Assembly: GCF_009823805.1 (NCBI RefSeq)
Contig: NZ_WUEK01000009.1
Coordinates: forward strand, 62,001 to 126,000
Source of the DNA: Nocardioides flavescens
Lineage (GTDB): Bacteria; Actinomycetota; Actinomycetes; Propionibacteriales; Nocardioidaceae
Direction: 5' to 3'
Length of the DNA stretch: 64,000 bases
Shown here: in pieces, positions 10,712 to 23,007 of the stretch
Layout of the letters: each line of letters opens with the position of its first letter
Numbering within the stretch: position 1 is the first letter of the stretch
Position numbers and translations under genes: made by a program
Notes under the pieces: generated by a model
What the model was told of the DNA's origin: nothing
Database searches by the model: none
The model's input: the letters and a program-made list of their open reading frames with translations, nothing else

Positions 10712-11281
10712 ATGAGCGGCGCGATGCGCAGGATGGGTGAGTACCTCGGCCTGCTCGAGGACACCGGTCGGTACGACGACGAGTACGCCGACGACTACAC
10801 CGAGGCCTACGACGGCTACGACGCACGCTCGACCCGCGAGCGCCGCTACGCCGAGGAGACCGGGCCGCTGGCGGTGAAGCAGCCCCGTCGCGAGCCCCGC
10901 GAGCCCCGCCACGAGGTCCGTGAGCCCCGCGAGGCCAACGTCGCCGAGCTGGCCGAGCGGCGCCGTCCGGTGGGCGTGCCCACCGCGGTCGCGACCGCCG
11001 AGCCCTCGCGCATCGTGACGCTGCAGCCGAGCACCTACAACGAGGCCCGCACGGTCGGTGAGAACTTCCGCGACGGCACCCCGGTGATCATGAACCTCAC
11101 CGAGATGGACGACTCCGACGCCAAGCGGCTCGTCGACTTCGCGGCCGGCCTGGTCTTCGCCTCCCGCGGCACGATCGAGCGCATCACCAACCGCGTCTTC
11201 CTGCTCTCGCCGCCCGACGTGGTCGTCGCCGCCGAGGACAAGGCGCGGATGGCCGAGGACGGGTTCTTCAACCAGAGCTGA
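10712..11281 (+). CDS. sepF: SepF, Z-ring membrane anchor and bundling protein
   Basis: Division protein of 189 residues. The N-terminal amphipathic membrane-targeting segment ([17 protein letters not shown]) is followed by an acidic/Tyr-rich and then Arg/Glu-rich linker. The SepF core starts near residue 98 ([21 protein letters not shown]) and ends at [21 protein letters not shown]. Actinobacteria lack FtsA/ZipA and depend on SepF to tether FtsZ. ATG 10712 follows a GGAAGG Shine-Dalgarno. Confidence 0.96.
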   Translation: MSGAMRRMGEYLGLLEDTGRYDDEYADDYTEAYDGYDARSTRERRYAEETGPLAVKQPRREPREPRHEVREPREANVAELAERRRPVGVPTAVATAEPSRIVTLQPSTYNEARTVGENFRDGTPVIMNLTEMDDSDAKRLVDFAAGLVFASRGTIERITNRVFLLSPPDVVVAAEDKARMAEDGFFNQS

Positions 11282-11298
11282 CGATCTGGTGAGCCGAC

Positions 11299-11320
11299 GG
11301 CGAGCCGGTGGCGGCTCGCC
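11299..11320 (+). terminator. Short GC hairpin after sepF
   Basis: GGCGAGCC pairs with GGCTCGCC around a six-base loop, followed by TTGAG. There is no real T-run, so this is at best a weak terminator or attenuator between sepF and the yggT-type gene. Confidence 0.4.
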
Positions 11321-11345
11321 TTGAGCGACCCGGCATGATTCACGC

Positions 11346-11642
11346 GTGTCCGTCGTCCTGCAGATCCTCCACGGTGTCCTGTGGGTCTTCATCGCCCTGA
11401 TGTGGATCCGGTTCCTGGTGGACTGGGTGCAGGTCTTCGCGCGGTCGTGGGCCCCGAGCGGGTTCCTGCTGGTGGTGCTCGAGTTCGTCTACTCGGTGAC
11501 CGACCCTCCGATCAAGGCGCTGCGTCGGTTCATCCCGCCGTTGCGGATCGGCCAGGTCGCCATCGACCTGTCGTTCATCATCGTGATGATCACCGCCTAC
11601 CTGCTGCTCTCGATCGTCGGTCGCCTGGCCGTCTCGGTCTGA
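11346..11642 (+). CDS. YggT family small membrane protein
   Basis: 98 residues with two hydrophobic segments (about residues 1-25 and 68-95) flanking a short loop containing the family motif VTDPPIKALRRFIPPLR. YggT proteins are found beside sepF and divIVA in Gram-positive bacteria; their role in envelope or turgor homeostasis is not well defined. GTG 11346 has no Shine-Dalgarno but sits six bases after a CATGAT box (11334-11339), suggesting a leaderless mRNA. Confidence 0.88.
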   Translation: MSVVLQILHGVLWVFIALMWIRFLVDWVQVFARSWAPSGFLLVVLEFVYSVTDPPIKALRRFIPPLRIGQVAIDLSFIIVMITAYLLLSIVGRLAVSV

Positions 11643-11819
11643 GCCCGGGTCGGTCCGAGTGGCCGACGGCAGCACGAGCCGCACACGAGTCACACCAGTC
11701 CCACGCCAGGCGCTACAGTCTCCAAGAGCAGTCGGATCGGACGCACGCCGCGGCGCACAGGCGCCGCGCCCAGGCTGCGCCCGACGCCCCCGAGTCAATG
11801 AAGATGAATAGGTGGACAC
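11643..11819 (+). promoter_or_regulatory. Intergenic leader upstream of divIVA
   Basis: A 177-base gap. GCTACAGTCT (about 11711-11720) contains TACAGT, a plausible -10 for the divIVA transcript, leaving about a 100-base 5' leader. AATAGGTGGACAC directly precedes the divIVA ATG and contains a weak AGGTGG Shine-Dalgarno. No protein-coding potential was seen. Confidence 0.4.
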
Positions 11820-12581
11820 ATGCCGCTGACGCCCGAGGACGTGAGTAACAAGCGCTTCACGCCGGTCCGGCTCCGCGAGGGCTACGACATGGGTGAGGTC
11901 GACCAGTTCCTGGACGAGGTCGAGGCCGAGCTGGCCCGCCTCACCAAGGAGAACGACGACCTGCGCTCGAAGCTGTCCTCGGCGCAGACCGGCGGAGGCT
12001 CCTTCCAGCAGGAGTCGCCCCCGACCGCGCAGGTCCCCGCCGCTCCCGAGCGCAAGCCCGAGCCGGAGCCGACCCCGCCGCCCGCGCCGCAGCAGCCCGT
12101 GGCTGCCGCCGCCGCGCCGGCCGAGACCATCCGGGTCGAGACCGTCCCGCAGGCCTCCAACGCCGCCGCACGCCTCCTCGAGATCGCCACGCGCAACGCC
12201 GACGAGCTCGTCGACGGCGCCAAGAACGACGCCGACAAAATCATCGGCGAGGCCCGCACCAAGGCCGAGCGCCTCGAGGCCGAGTCCAAGGCCAAGGCCG
12301 ACCGCCTCGAGTCCGACGCCCGCACCCGCGCCCAGATGCTCGACTCCGAGACCGCCGAGCGCCGCCAGCAGATGTTCGGCGAGCTCGAGCGCGAGCGCGA
12401 CAAGCTCAACGGCGAGGTGGAGACGCTGCGCTCGTTCGAGCGCGAGTACCGCTCCCGCCTGAAGAGCTACTTCACCCAGCAGCTCGAGGCGCTGAACGGC
12501 CCCGGCGAGGCCGCGGCCGCCAACGAGGAGCAGCCCGCGCCCAAGCGCCTGCGCTCGATCCTCGGCGACGACGAGGTCTGA
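11820..12581 (+). CDS. divIVA: DivIVA/Wag31 polar growth scaffold
   Basis: Coiled-coil protein of 253 residues that marks cell poles and recruits elongation machinery in actinobacteria. The N-terminal lipid-binding domain PLTPEDVSNKRFTPVRLREGYDMGEVDQFLDEVEAEL is typical. A Pro/Ala-rich linker (about residues 60-105) leads into a long second coiled coil rich in Ala, Glu, Arg and Lys (about 115-225). Actinobacterial Wag31 is controlled by Ser/Thr kinases. A strong hairpin terminator follows. Confidence 0.96.
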   Translation: MPLTPEDVSNKRFTPVRLREGYDMGEVDQFLDEVEAELARLTKENDDLRSKLSSAQTGGGSFQQESPPTAQVPAAPERKPEPEPTPPPAPQQPVAAAAAPAETIRVETVPQASNAAARLLEIATRNADELVDGAKNDADKIIGEARTKAERLEAESKAKADRLESDARTRAQMLDSETAERRQQMFGELERERDKLNGEVETLRSFEREYRSRLKSYFTQQLEALNGPGEAAAANEEQPAPKRLRSILGDDEV

Positions 12582-12606
12582 GCCGGACCTCCCCGTTCCG
12601 CGCACG

Positions 12607-12637
12607 CCGCGGTCGACCCCTCCGGGGTCGGCCGCGG
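12607..12637 (+). terminator. Hairpin terminator after divIVA
   Basis: CCGCGGTCGACCCC pairs with GGGGTCGGCCGCGG (one T/G wobble) around a three-base loop, followed by TTCGTCGTT. It closes the yggT-divIVA unit. Confidence 0.6.
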
Positions 12638-12786
12638 TTCGTCGTTCCCGGGTCCTCGCGCAGCGCGGTGACACACGGTGCGGCGCGTTGTGAGCGATGC
12701 GAGGGGCGGCTACGGTCCGAGCACGCACTGAGCACCACCCGACGCGTCGGCCGCCCCGAGCCGACGTCATGCTCCCAGGAGGCGCC

Positions 12787-13230
12787 ATGGCCCGCCGCGC
12801 GAAGACCCCCGAAGGGCCCGACACCGGGCAGCCCGGTGGCGACCTCGTCGTCAGGGCCGACGAGGACGCCTGGACCGAGCAGGAGCTGGCCGAGGTGCTC
12901 GAGGAGCTCCGCGCGCAGCGCACCCACAGCCAGGCCCAGCTCGCGGCGCTCGGCGCCGAGGTGACCGGGCTGATGCGCGACTCGGGCGACGGCGCCGGTC
13001 ACGACCAGGCGGATGTCGGCGCGAGCAGCTTCGAGCGCGACCACGAGCTCGCCGTGCTGACCAGCGAGCGGGACAAGCTCGAGCAGATCGAGCACGCCCT
13101 CGAGCGCATCGACGACGGCACCTACGGCGTCTGCGAGGCGTGCGGGCAGCCCGTCGGCAAGATGCGCCTGATGGCTTTCCCGCGTGCCACACTGTGCGTG
13201 ACATGCAAGCAGCGCGAGGAACGTCGCTGA
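12787..13230 (+). CDS. TraR/DksA-type C4 zinc-finger protein
   Basis: Protein of 147 residues. A helical segment is followed by the family region DDGTYGVCEACGQPVGKMRL and a C4 zinc site at C116, C119, C137 and C140. Related actinobacterial proteins (RbpA/CarD-unrelated) bind RNA polymerase or act as small zinc-binding regulators; the exact role is unknown. ATG 12787 was chosen because AGGAGG lies five bases upstream; in-frame ATGs at 12697 and 12769 lack this. Its 3' end overlaps lspA by 28 bases in another frame. Confidence 0.85.
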   Translation: MARRAKTPEGPDTGQPGGDLVVRADEDAWTEQELAEVLEELRAQRTHSQAQLAALGAEVTGLMRDSGDGAGHDQADVGASSFERDHELAVLTSERDKLEQIEHALERIDDGTYGVCEACGQPVGKMRLMAFPRATLCVTCKQREERR

Positions 13231-13829
13231 GTCCTGGCGACTCCGACCCGCAGCCCCCGGCACTCCCGGCGAAGCGAGCGCGACTGCTGATCGCCGCCGT
13301 CTTCCTCCTGGCCTACGCCGTCGACCAGGTCACCAAGGTCCTCGCCGTCCGCCACCTCACCGGTGAGCCCGACCGAGAGCTGATCGGTCAGGTGCTCCAG
13401 CTGCGGCTCATCCGCAACCCGGGGGCGGCGTTCAGCGCGGGCACCGCCTACACCGAGATCCTGTCCTGCGTCGCGATCGTCGCGGTCGTGGTGGTCGTCT
13501 GGCTCGCCCGCCGCGTGCGCAGCACCCTGTGGGCGGTCGGCTTCGGTCTGCTGCTGGCCGGCATCGCGGGCAACCTGACCGACCGGCTGCTGCGCGAGCC
13601 GGGTCCGCTGCGCGGTCACGTCGTCGACTTCCTGATGCTGCCGAACTGGCCGATCTTCAACGTCGCCGACATCTGCATCAACGCCGCGGCCGTGGCGATC
13701 GTGCTGCAGGCGTTCCGCGGGGTCCACCTCGACGGGACCCGGCAGAGCGACGCCGACGACGGCACCGAGGGCGGCGACGGGGAGCGGGACGACGCACACC
13801 AGCCGGCGACCGAGGGAGAGCGCTCGTGA
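13203..13829 (+). CDS. lspA: LspA, lipoprotein signal peptidase II
   Basis: Four-helix membrane aspartic peptidase of 208 residues that cleaves prolipoproteins before the lipidated cysteine. Motifs are present: [22 protein letters not shown] with catalytic D127, and FNVADICIN with catalytic D156. The C-terminal ~30 residues are a hydrophilic Asp/Gly/Glu tail. ATG 13203 lies inside the end of the zinc-finger gene; GTG 13194 is an alternative. The stop overlaps the rluD-type start (GTGA). Confidence 0.95.
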   Translation: MQAARGTSLSPGDSDPQPPALPAKRARLLIAAVFLLAYAVDQVTKVLAVRHLTGEPDRELIGQVLQLRLIRNPGAAFSAGTAYTEILSCVAIVAVVVVVWLARRVRSTLWAVGFGLLLAGIAGNLTDRLLREPGPLRGHVVDFLMLPNWPIFNVADICINAAAVAIVLQAFRGVHLDGTRQSDADDGTEGGDGERDDAHQPATEGERS

Positions 13830-14761
13830 CGCAGTCCGACCACCGAGCCCTGAGCGTGCCCGAGGGGCTCGCGGGAGAGCGCGTCGACGCGGCCATGTCA
13901 CGCCTGTTCGGTCTCTCCCGCACCCGGGCGGCCGACCTCATCGGCCGCGGTCTCGTGCAGGTCGACGGCGCGGGGGCCGCCAAGAGCGACCGCGTGCTCG
14001 CCGGGGCGGTGCTCGAGGTGGAGATCCCCGTCGAGGCCGACGCCTCCGAGGTCGTCCCCGAGATCGTCGAGGGGATCAAGATCATCCACGACGACGACTC
14101 CATCGTCGTGATCGACAAGCCGGTGGGCGTCGCGGTCCACCCGAGCCCGGGCTGGACGGGCCCGACCGTCGTCGGGCACCTGGCGGGTGCGGGCTTCCAG
14201 ATCGCGACCAGCGGGGCCTCGGAGCGGCAGGGCATCGTGCAACGGCTCGACGTCGGCACCTCGGGCGTCATGGTCGTGTGCAAGTCCGAGCACGCCTACT
14301 CGGTGCTCAAGGACGCCTTCCGCCAGCGCACGATCGACAAGGTCTACCACGCGCTGGTGCAGGGCCACCCCGACCCGCTCGAGGGCACGGTCGACGCCCC
14401 GATCGGACGCCACCCCAAGGCCGACTACAAGTTCGCCGTGATGGCCGACGGCCGCCCCAGCGTCACGCACTACTCCACGCTCGAGGCCCACCGGTTCGCG
14501 AGCCTGCTCGAGGTGCACCTCGAGACCGGGCGCACCCACCAGATCCGGGTGCACATGTCCGCGCTGCGCCACCCCTGCGTCGGCGACCTCACCTACGGCG
14601 CCGACCCGACGCTCGCGGCCCGGTTCAAGCTCGAGCGGCAGTGGCTGCACGCCGTACGCCTTGGCTTCGAGCACCCCGACACCGGCGAGCACGTGGAGTA
14701 CTCCTCGACCTACCCCGACGACCTCGCCGACGCCCTGGAAGCGGTCCGTGCGGCCCACTGA
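13826..14761 (+). CDS. RluA/RluD family 23S rRNA pseudouridine synthase
   Basis: Pseudouridine synthase of 311 residues. It has an N-terminal S4 RNA-binding domain ([31 protein letters not shown]) and a catalytic domain with the motif [11 protein letters not shown] containing catalytic D142, then [12 protein letters not shown]. The lspA-rluD pairing is common in actinobacteria. It is probably responsible for a 23S rRNA modification such as U1911/1915/1917, but substrate cannot be deduced. Translationally coupled to lspA by a four-base overlap. Confidence 0.92.
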   Translation: MTQSDHRALSVPEGLAGERVDAAMSRLFGLSRTRAADLIGRGLVQVDGAGAAKSDRVLAGAVLEVEIPVEADASEVVPEIVEGIKIIHDDDSIVVIDKPVGVAVHPSPGWTGPTVVGHLAGAGFQIATSGASERQGIVQRLDVGTSGVMVVCKSEHAYSVLKDAFRQRTIDKVYHALVQGHPDPLEGTVDAPIGRHPKADYKFAVMADGRPSVTHYSTLEAHRFASLLEVHLETGRTHQIRVHMSALRHPCVGDLTYGADPTLAARFKLERQWLHAVRLGFEHPDTGEHVEYSSTYPDDLADALEAVRAAH

Positions 14762-15497
14762 CGGCTCGGTGGACGGGTCGATCGAAGCGCTGCGCCTGCG
14801 CCCCGCGGCTCCCGGCGACCTCCCGGCGATCGCGGAGGTCCATCTCCGCGCCCGGTCCGCCGCCGTACCGGCCATGCCCGCGGCGGTGCACCCGCCGCAC
14901 GAGGCGCGGGAGTGGGTCGCCGGGTGGGACCTGGCGCGCCAGGACGTCTGGGTCGCCGAGGACGTCGCCGACGGGGCGCCGGTCCTGCTGGGCTACGCCC
15001 GGGCCGACGCGGCCTGGCTGGACGACCTGTACGTCGACCCGTCGGCGCAGCGGGGCGGGATCGGCTCGGCGCTGCTCGACCTCGTGAAGGCGGCGCGACC
15101 GGACGGCTTCTGCCTGTGGGTCTTCGAGTCCAATCACCCCGCCCGGGCCTTCTACCGCCGCCACAGGCTGCTCGAGCTGGAGCGCACCGACGGCTCGGCC
15201 AACGAGGAGCGTGCCCCCGACCTGCGCATGGTCTGGCCGGGCACCGACCCGCTGACCTGCCTGCGCGGGCTGATCGACGAGGTCGACGGCGAGCTCGGCG
15301 ACCTGCTCCACCGGCGCGCGGCCCTGACCCGGGCCGTACAGCCCTTCAAGGCCTCCGCCCAGCGCGACCCCGACCGGGAGCGACAGATCGCCCGGGCGCT
15401 CGCCGCGCGCGCGCCGGGCCTGGGGGAGGAGCGGCTCGCGCGCATCGTCCACGTGGTGGTCACCGAGTCGCTCGACGCCGCCGGCGACGAGCCGTGA
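14748..15497 (+). CDS. GNAT acetyltransferase fused to a chorismate-mutase-like (AroQ) domain
   Basis: 249 residues. Residues ~10-160 are a GNAT fold with the acetyl-CoA loop region [20 protein letters not shown] and [10 protein letters not shown]. Residues ~168-249 look like an AroQ chorismate mutase: [19 protein letters not shown], then PFK, DRERQI and a final VVVTESLD helix, giving counterparts of the catalytic Arg, Arg, Lys and Arg-Glu positions of E. coli AroQ. GTG 14748 overlaps the rluD-type stop. Whether the mutase domain is active and what the acetyl acceptor is are unknown. Confidence 0.75.
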   Translation: MRPTDGSVDGSIEALRLRPAAPGDLPAIAEVHLRARSAAVPAMPAAVHPPHEAREWVAGWDLARQDVWVAEDVADGAPVLLGYARADAAWLDDLYVDPSAQRGGIGSALLDLVKAARPDGFCLWVFESNHPARAFYRRHRLLELERTDGSANEERAPDLRMVWPGTDPLTCLRGLIDEVDGELGDLLHRRAALTRAVQPFKASAQRDPDRERQIARALAARAPGLGEERLARIVHVVVTESLDAAGDEP

Positions 15498-15673
15498 GCC
15501 GGGACGTGACCGGACCCCGGCGGGTGTCGGTGCCGGGTGCCAGCATCGTCCTCGCGCGCGTAGGCTGAGGCCCTTCCCCGAGCATCACCGGCGCACGACG
15601 TCGACCGCACGACCACGGCCGCACCCCGGCCTGACGCACCCCGCCCCCGATCCTTGAGGAGAGCCGCCGACCG
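15498..15673 (+). promoter_or_regulatory. Intergenic leader upstream of dnaE
   Basis: A 176-base gap. TAGGCT at about 15561-15566 is a good -10 candidate, giving about a 100-base leader rich in C. A clear Shine-Dalgarno (GAGGAGAG) lies before the dnaE ATG. No other feature was seen. Confidence 0.4.
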
Positions 15674-19219
<3,546 letters not shown>

Positions 19220-19228
19220 GGCGGACCC

Positions 19229-19846
19229 GTGGTTGACGCACGCGTCGGGCCGTCCCCGGCACCCGGGGAGCGGCTCTCGCCGGCGCGGCGCGGAACGGGC
19301 CGGGTCGTCGTGGTCCAGGTGCTCGCGGTCGTGGCCGTCTTCGCGGCGGCCGGTGCCGGCTGCGGGTGGTTGTGGCACCGGCTCTGGCACGCCCCGTCGG
19401 GAGTCGTGTCGCAGGGCCAGTGGTTCACCGACGAGACCGGTCTGCGCGACCAGTTCGCCGGCACCGGGTGGTACGTCGCCATCGCCGTCGTGGCCGGGGT
19501 CGTCCTCGGCCTCGTCGCCGCCGTGGTCGCGGACCGCTCCGAGATCGCGACCCTCGCCGCCGTGGTCGTCGGCTCCGCCCTGGCCGGCTGGCTCATGCTG
19601 CGGGTGGGCGTGCACCTCGGCCCTCCCGACCCGGACGCGCTGGCCCGCACCAGCCCCGACGGCACGCGCCTGCCCGGCGACCTCCGGGTGCCGCAGTGGC
19701 CACCGCGCCTCGCCTTCCCGCTCGGCGCGGTCGTCGCCGTCACCATCACCTGGTTCACGACCACGGGACGACGCCACGCGGGCGACCACCCGGAGTTCAA
19801 GGAATCCTTGTCGTCTCGTCGGTTCGACGACGGAACCCCTGGGTAG
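19229..19846 (+). CDS. Small membrane protein, DUF2567-like
   Basis: 205 residues with about four predicted membrane helices (around residues 28-50, 90-110, 115-132 and 168-185) and a His/Pro-rich loop between helices 3 and 4. It resembles actinobacterial DUF2567-type membrane proteins; function unknown. GTG 19229 lies nine bases after dnaE, suggesting co-transcription. Confidence 0.65.
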   Translation: MVDARVGPSPAPGERLSPARRGTGRVVVVQVLAVVAVFAAAGAGCGWLWHRLWHAPSGVVSQGQWFTDETGLRDQFAGTGWYVAIAVVAGVVLGLVAAVVADRSEIATLAAVVVGSALAGWLMLRVGVHLGPPDPDALARTSPDGTRLPGDLRVPQWPPRLAFPLGAVVAVTITWFTTTGRRHAGDHPEFKESLSSRRFDDGTPG

Positions 19847-19916
19847 GCTCCGCGCGTCCGACCCCCGTCCACGCCCTGCCCGACCCGGCAGACCACGACG
19901 TCGCACCGGAGGCCAC

Positions 19917-21734
19917 GTGTCCAGCTCTGTCCCGCCCCCGCCGCCCGGCCCGCCCAGTGGTCCGCCCAGTGGTCCGCCGAGTGGTCCGCCGCCGGAGTAC
20001 CTCACCAGCGGAGGTGGCGCGCCGGCACCGTCCGGTGGGCCGCGTCGCAGTGGTCTGAAGCGCGGCCTGATCGTCGGCGGAGGAGCGCTCGGCCTCGTCG
20101 CCGCCGGGGTCGGCGCGTGGGCCGCCTACAGCTTCATGGCGACCGGCGACCAGCCCGCCCAGGCCCTCCCGGCCGACACCCTCGGCTACGTCAGCATCGA
20201 CCTCGACCCCAGCGGGGGACAGAAGATCGAGGCGCTGCGCACCCTCAACAAGTTCCCGGCCTTCGAGGACGCCGTCGGGATCGACAGCGACGAGGACGTG
20301 CGCGAATGGCTGTTCGAGAAGATCCAGGGCGGCAGCCCCTGCGAGGGGCTCGACTGGTCCGACGACGTGGAGCCCTGGCTCGGCGACCGGGCCGCGGTCG
20401 CCGCCGTCACCGGCAGCGGTGACGAGCCGGTGCCGGTCTTCGTCGTGCAGGTCACCGACGCCGGCGCCGCCCGCGAGGGCTTCGCCGCGATCAAGGAGTG
20501 CGGCGGTGGTGGCGACGAGGGCGCTCTGGTCGTCCAGGGCGACTGGGCCGTCGTCGCGGAGAACGAGGACGTCGCCTTCGACGTGCTCGAGCGGGCCGGC
20601 GAGGAGTCCCTGGCCGACGACGCCGACTTCCAGCGCTGGACCGGGGAGGCGGGCGACGCCGGCATCGTGTCGATGTACGCCGCTCCCGCCGTGGGCGACT
20701 ACCTCGCCGACCACCCGGACGCGCTCGGCGGCCTGGCCGGATCCGACTTGGCCTGCGGGCTCGGCGGGGGTGTGCCCGGCCTCTCGGGCGGAGTGCCCGG
20801 CAGCCTCGACGGTGACGACACGTTCGCCTACGGCGGAGACACGCTCGGGGACGGCAGCAGCGCTTACAGCAGCGAACTGGACCTGAGCTACGACGAGTGC
20901 TCCGATGAGAGCACCGGCTCGAGCGCCGAGCTGCCCGACGAGGTGCTCGGCATGCTGCGCGACTTCGAGGGCGCGGCCGCGACCATCCGGTTCTCCGACG
21001 GTGCGCTGGAGTTCGAGGCCGCCTCCGACGGCTCCCTGGCCGACCAGTTCGGTCTCAGCGGCGCGGACGGGACGGCCGAGGCCGTGACCTCGCTCCCGGC
21101 CGACACGGTGGCGGCGTACGGCCTCGGGTTCGGCGACGACTGGTTCACCAAGGTCGTCGAGCGCTTCGCCTCCTCCGCCGGGCTCTCGCCCGAGGAGCTG
21201 ATCGACACGATGTCGCAGGCCAGCGGGCTCGACCTGCCCGAGGACGCCGAGAAGCTCGCCGGCGACTCCGCGGTGCTGGCCCTCGGTGCGGGCTTCGACC
21301 CCGAGACGCTCCTCGACTCACCCGACGGCGCCGACGTGCCGATCGGGCTCAAGGTGCAGGGCGACGCCGACGACATCACCGAGGTGTTGGCCAAGCTCCA
21401 GGCCCAGGCGGGCCCGGCGGCGACGTTCCTCGACTCCAGCGAGAGCGACGGGACCGTCGCGATCGGCCCGAGCGAGACCTACCGCGAGGCGCTGCTGGAG
21501 GACGGTGACCTCGGGGACGACGAGGCGTTCCGGGCCGTGGTGCCGGAGGCGGACGACGCGTCCGTGGTCTTCTTCGTCGACCTCGACCAGGTCGAGGGGC
21601 TGCTCCAGGGCGTCGACGGGCTCGGCGAGCAGCAGGAGCTCTTCGACAACCTCGAGCCGCTCGGTGCGCTGGGCGCCAGCTCCTGGGTCGACGGCGACGT
21701 CGCCCACGGGGTGTTCCGCGTCTCGACGGACTGA
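19917..21734 (+). CDS. DUF3352-type membrane-anchored protein
   Basis: 605 residues. The cytoplasmic N-terminus carries a short Pro-Ser-Gly repeat (PPSG three times, from a 12-base DNA repeat at about 19950-19990). A membrane helix (about residues 46-66) follows, then a large acidic extracellular region with two similar halves that start with LPADTLGYVSIDLDP and LPADTVAAYGLGFGDDW. This is the DUF3352 layout; function unknown. A Gly/Ser/Asp-rich insert lies around residues 280-335. GTG 19917 follows CCGGAGGCC. Confidence 0.75.
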   Translation: MSSSVPPPPPGPPSGPPSGPPSGPPPEYLTSGGGAPAPSGGPRRSGLKRGLIVGGGALGLVAAGVGAWAAYSFMATGDQPAQALPADTLGYVSIDLDPSGGQKIEALRTLNKFPAFEDAVGIDSDEDVREWLFEKIQGGSPCEGLDWSDDVEPWLGDRAAVAAVTGSGDEPVPVFVVQVTDAGAAREGFAAIKECGGGGDEGALVVQGDWAVVAENEDVAFDVLERAGEESLADDADFQRWTGEAGDAGIVSMYAAPAVGDYLADHPDALGGLAGSDLACGLGGGVPGLSGGVPGSLDGDDTFAYGGDTLGDGSSAYSSELDLSYDECSDESTGSSAELPDEVLGMLRDFEGAAATIRFSDGALEFEAASDGSLADQFGLSGADGTAEAVTSLPADTVAAYGLGFGDDWFTKVVERFASSAGLSPEELIDTMSQASGLDLPEDAEKLAGDSAVLALGAGFDPETLLDSPDGADVPIGLKVQGDADDITEVLAKLQAQAGPAATFLDSSESDGTVAIGPSETYREALLEDGDLGDDEAFRAVVPEADDASVVFFVDLDQVEGLLQGVDGLGEQQELFDNLEPLGALGASSWVDGDVAHGVFRVSTD

Positions 21735-21740
21735 CGGCGG

Positions 21741-21857
21741 GTGGTCCCGAGACGGTCCCTGCCCTCCGGTGGTTGAGGAGGCGCGCCAGCGCCGTCTCGA
21801 AACCACTCACGCGGGAGGTGGTTTCGAGACAGGACTTCGTCCTTCCTCAACCACCGG
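21741..21857. repeat. Palindromic intergenic repeat, locus A (two full units plus a decayed one)
   Basis: Unit A1 (21766-21808) reads GGTGGTTGAGGA, a GC hairpin core, then GTCTCGAAACCAC. Unit A2 (21818-21857) is in the opposite orientation, GTGGTTTCGAGAC, core AGGACTTCGTCCT, then TCCTCAACCACC. A decayed start GTGGTCCCGAGAC lies at 21741-21753. The same units recur at 38133-38272 and 40656-40740. They sit in the gap between two genes facing each other and may act as a transcription terminator. Confidence 0.88.
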
Positions 21858-21870
21858 GCGGCGGGTCGGC

Positions 21871-22347
21871 TCACCGGCCGATGTCGGCGACGATCGCCCC
21901 GGTCACCTCCACGAGGTCGGCCGGGGCGATCTCGAGGTCGAGCCCGCGGCGCCCGCCGGAGACGAAGACGGTGTCCCACAGCTCGACGCTCTCGTCGACG
22001 ACGGTCGGGTGGGGTCGCTTCTGGCCGAACGGCGAGATCCCGCCGACGACGTAGCCGGTGGCCCGCTGGGCCGCGGCCGGGTCGGCCATGACGGCACGCC
22101 CGGCACCGACGGCGCGGGCGAGGGCCTTGAGATCGAGTCGACCGCTCACGGGCACGACCGCGACGACCAGGCGCGAGTCGGCGTTGGCGAGCAGCGTCTT
22201 GAGGACGCGGTCGGGGTCGAGGCCCAGCTCGCGGGCCGCCTCCAGCCCGAAGCTCTCCGCCGAGGGGTCGTGGGTGTACTCGCGCAGCGTGAACTCCACG
22301 CCGGCGGCGCGCAGCGCGGTCACCGCGGGGGTCAGTTGGGGTTCCAC
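21871..22347 (-). CDS. ybaK: YbaK/EbsC-type aminoacyl-tRNA deacylase
   Basis: 158 residues of the YbaK/ProX family, which hydrolyses mischarged Cys-tRNA(Pro) and similar products in trans. Features include the DPSAESFGLEAARELGLDPDRVLKTLLA region with the conserved lysine, and GYVVGGISPFGQKRPHPTVVDES, the family signature. The GTG start overlaps the 3' end of the LON-domain gene by 16 bases, so the two are probably co-translated. Confidence 0.9.
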   Translation of the reverse strand: MEPQLTPAVTALRAAGVEFTLREYTHDPSAESFGLEAARELGLDPDRVLKTLLANADSRLVVAVVPVSGRLDLKALARAVGAGRAVMADPAAAQRATGYVVGGISPFGQKRPHPTVVDESVELWDTVFVSGGRRGLDLEIAPADLVEVTGAIVADIGR

Positions 22348-22997
22348 CTCGTGCGGGCGACCTCGGTCGCGGGCAGCGAGGGCAGCACGTTCATCGCCCG
22401 GAGCTCGGTGCGCAGCAGGTCGGTGACCAGCTGCAGCCGCTCGGTGGCGTCCTCGGCCTCGAGCAGCGACTGGCGCTCCTGCAGCGGCAGCGGGGCGCAG
22501 GCCGCGAGCGTCCAGGAGAGGTACGACGGGTCGCGGGGCAGGCTGCCGGAGTAGGGATCGACGCTGATCTCGGCGAGCGCGGCGCGGTAGGCGGTGAACG
22601 TCGAGCGGGCCTGCTGCAGGAGGGCCTCGGCGACCGGAGCGCTCTGCTCGGGACGGTCCACGACCTGGCCGAGGGGGAACGGGCCGGTGGTGTCGAGGCG
22701 CTCGAGCTCGATGCGGTCGAGACCGACCGCGACGACGTCGAAGCTGCCGTCGGGCAGCGCCTCGACCTCGGTGAGCTGCACCCGGCAACCCACCCGGAAC
22801 AGCGACTGCGAGCCGTGCTCGCCGACCTCGTAGCCCTCACGGATCGCGACGGAGCCGAACAGGCGCTGGGTCGGGTCCTCGACACGCAGCAGGTGGTGGA
22901 CCAGCGCGCGGTAGCGGTCCTCGAAGACCCGCAGGGGCACGCTCACGCCGGGGAAGACCACCGCGTTGAGCGGGAACATCGGCAGCGAGGTGCTCAC
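22332..22997 (-). CDS. LON peptidase substrate-binding-domain protein
   Basis: 221 residues made of a stand-alone LON N-terminal (PUA-like) domain, without the ATPase or protease parts. It begins LPMFPLNAVVFPGVSVPLRVFEDRYRALV, the family signature. Such proteins are widespread in actinobacteria with unknown function, perhaps protein quality control. GTG 22997 starts 10 bases after the sensor kinase gene. Confidence 0.88.
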   Translation of the reverse strand: MSTSLPMFPLNAVVFPGVSVPLRVFEDRYRALVHHLLRVEDPTQRLFGSVAIREGYEVGEHGSQSLFRVGCRVQLTEVEALPDGSFDVVAVGLDRIELERLDTTGPFPLGQVVDRPEQSAPVAEALLQQARSTFTAYRAALAEISVDPYSGSLPRDPSYLSWTLAACAPLPLQERQSLLEAEDATERLQLVTDLLRTELRAMNVLPSLPATEVARTRWNPN

Positions 22998-23007
22998 GCC
23001 GTCCAAA

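Noticed and set aside
21741..21857. Insertion sequence ends
   Set aside because: No transposase gene is nearby and units recur in tandem inverted pairs, which fits a REP-like family better.
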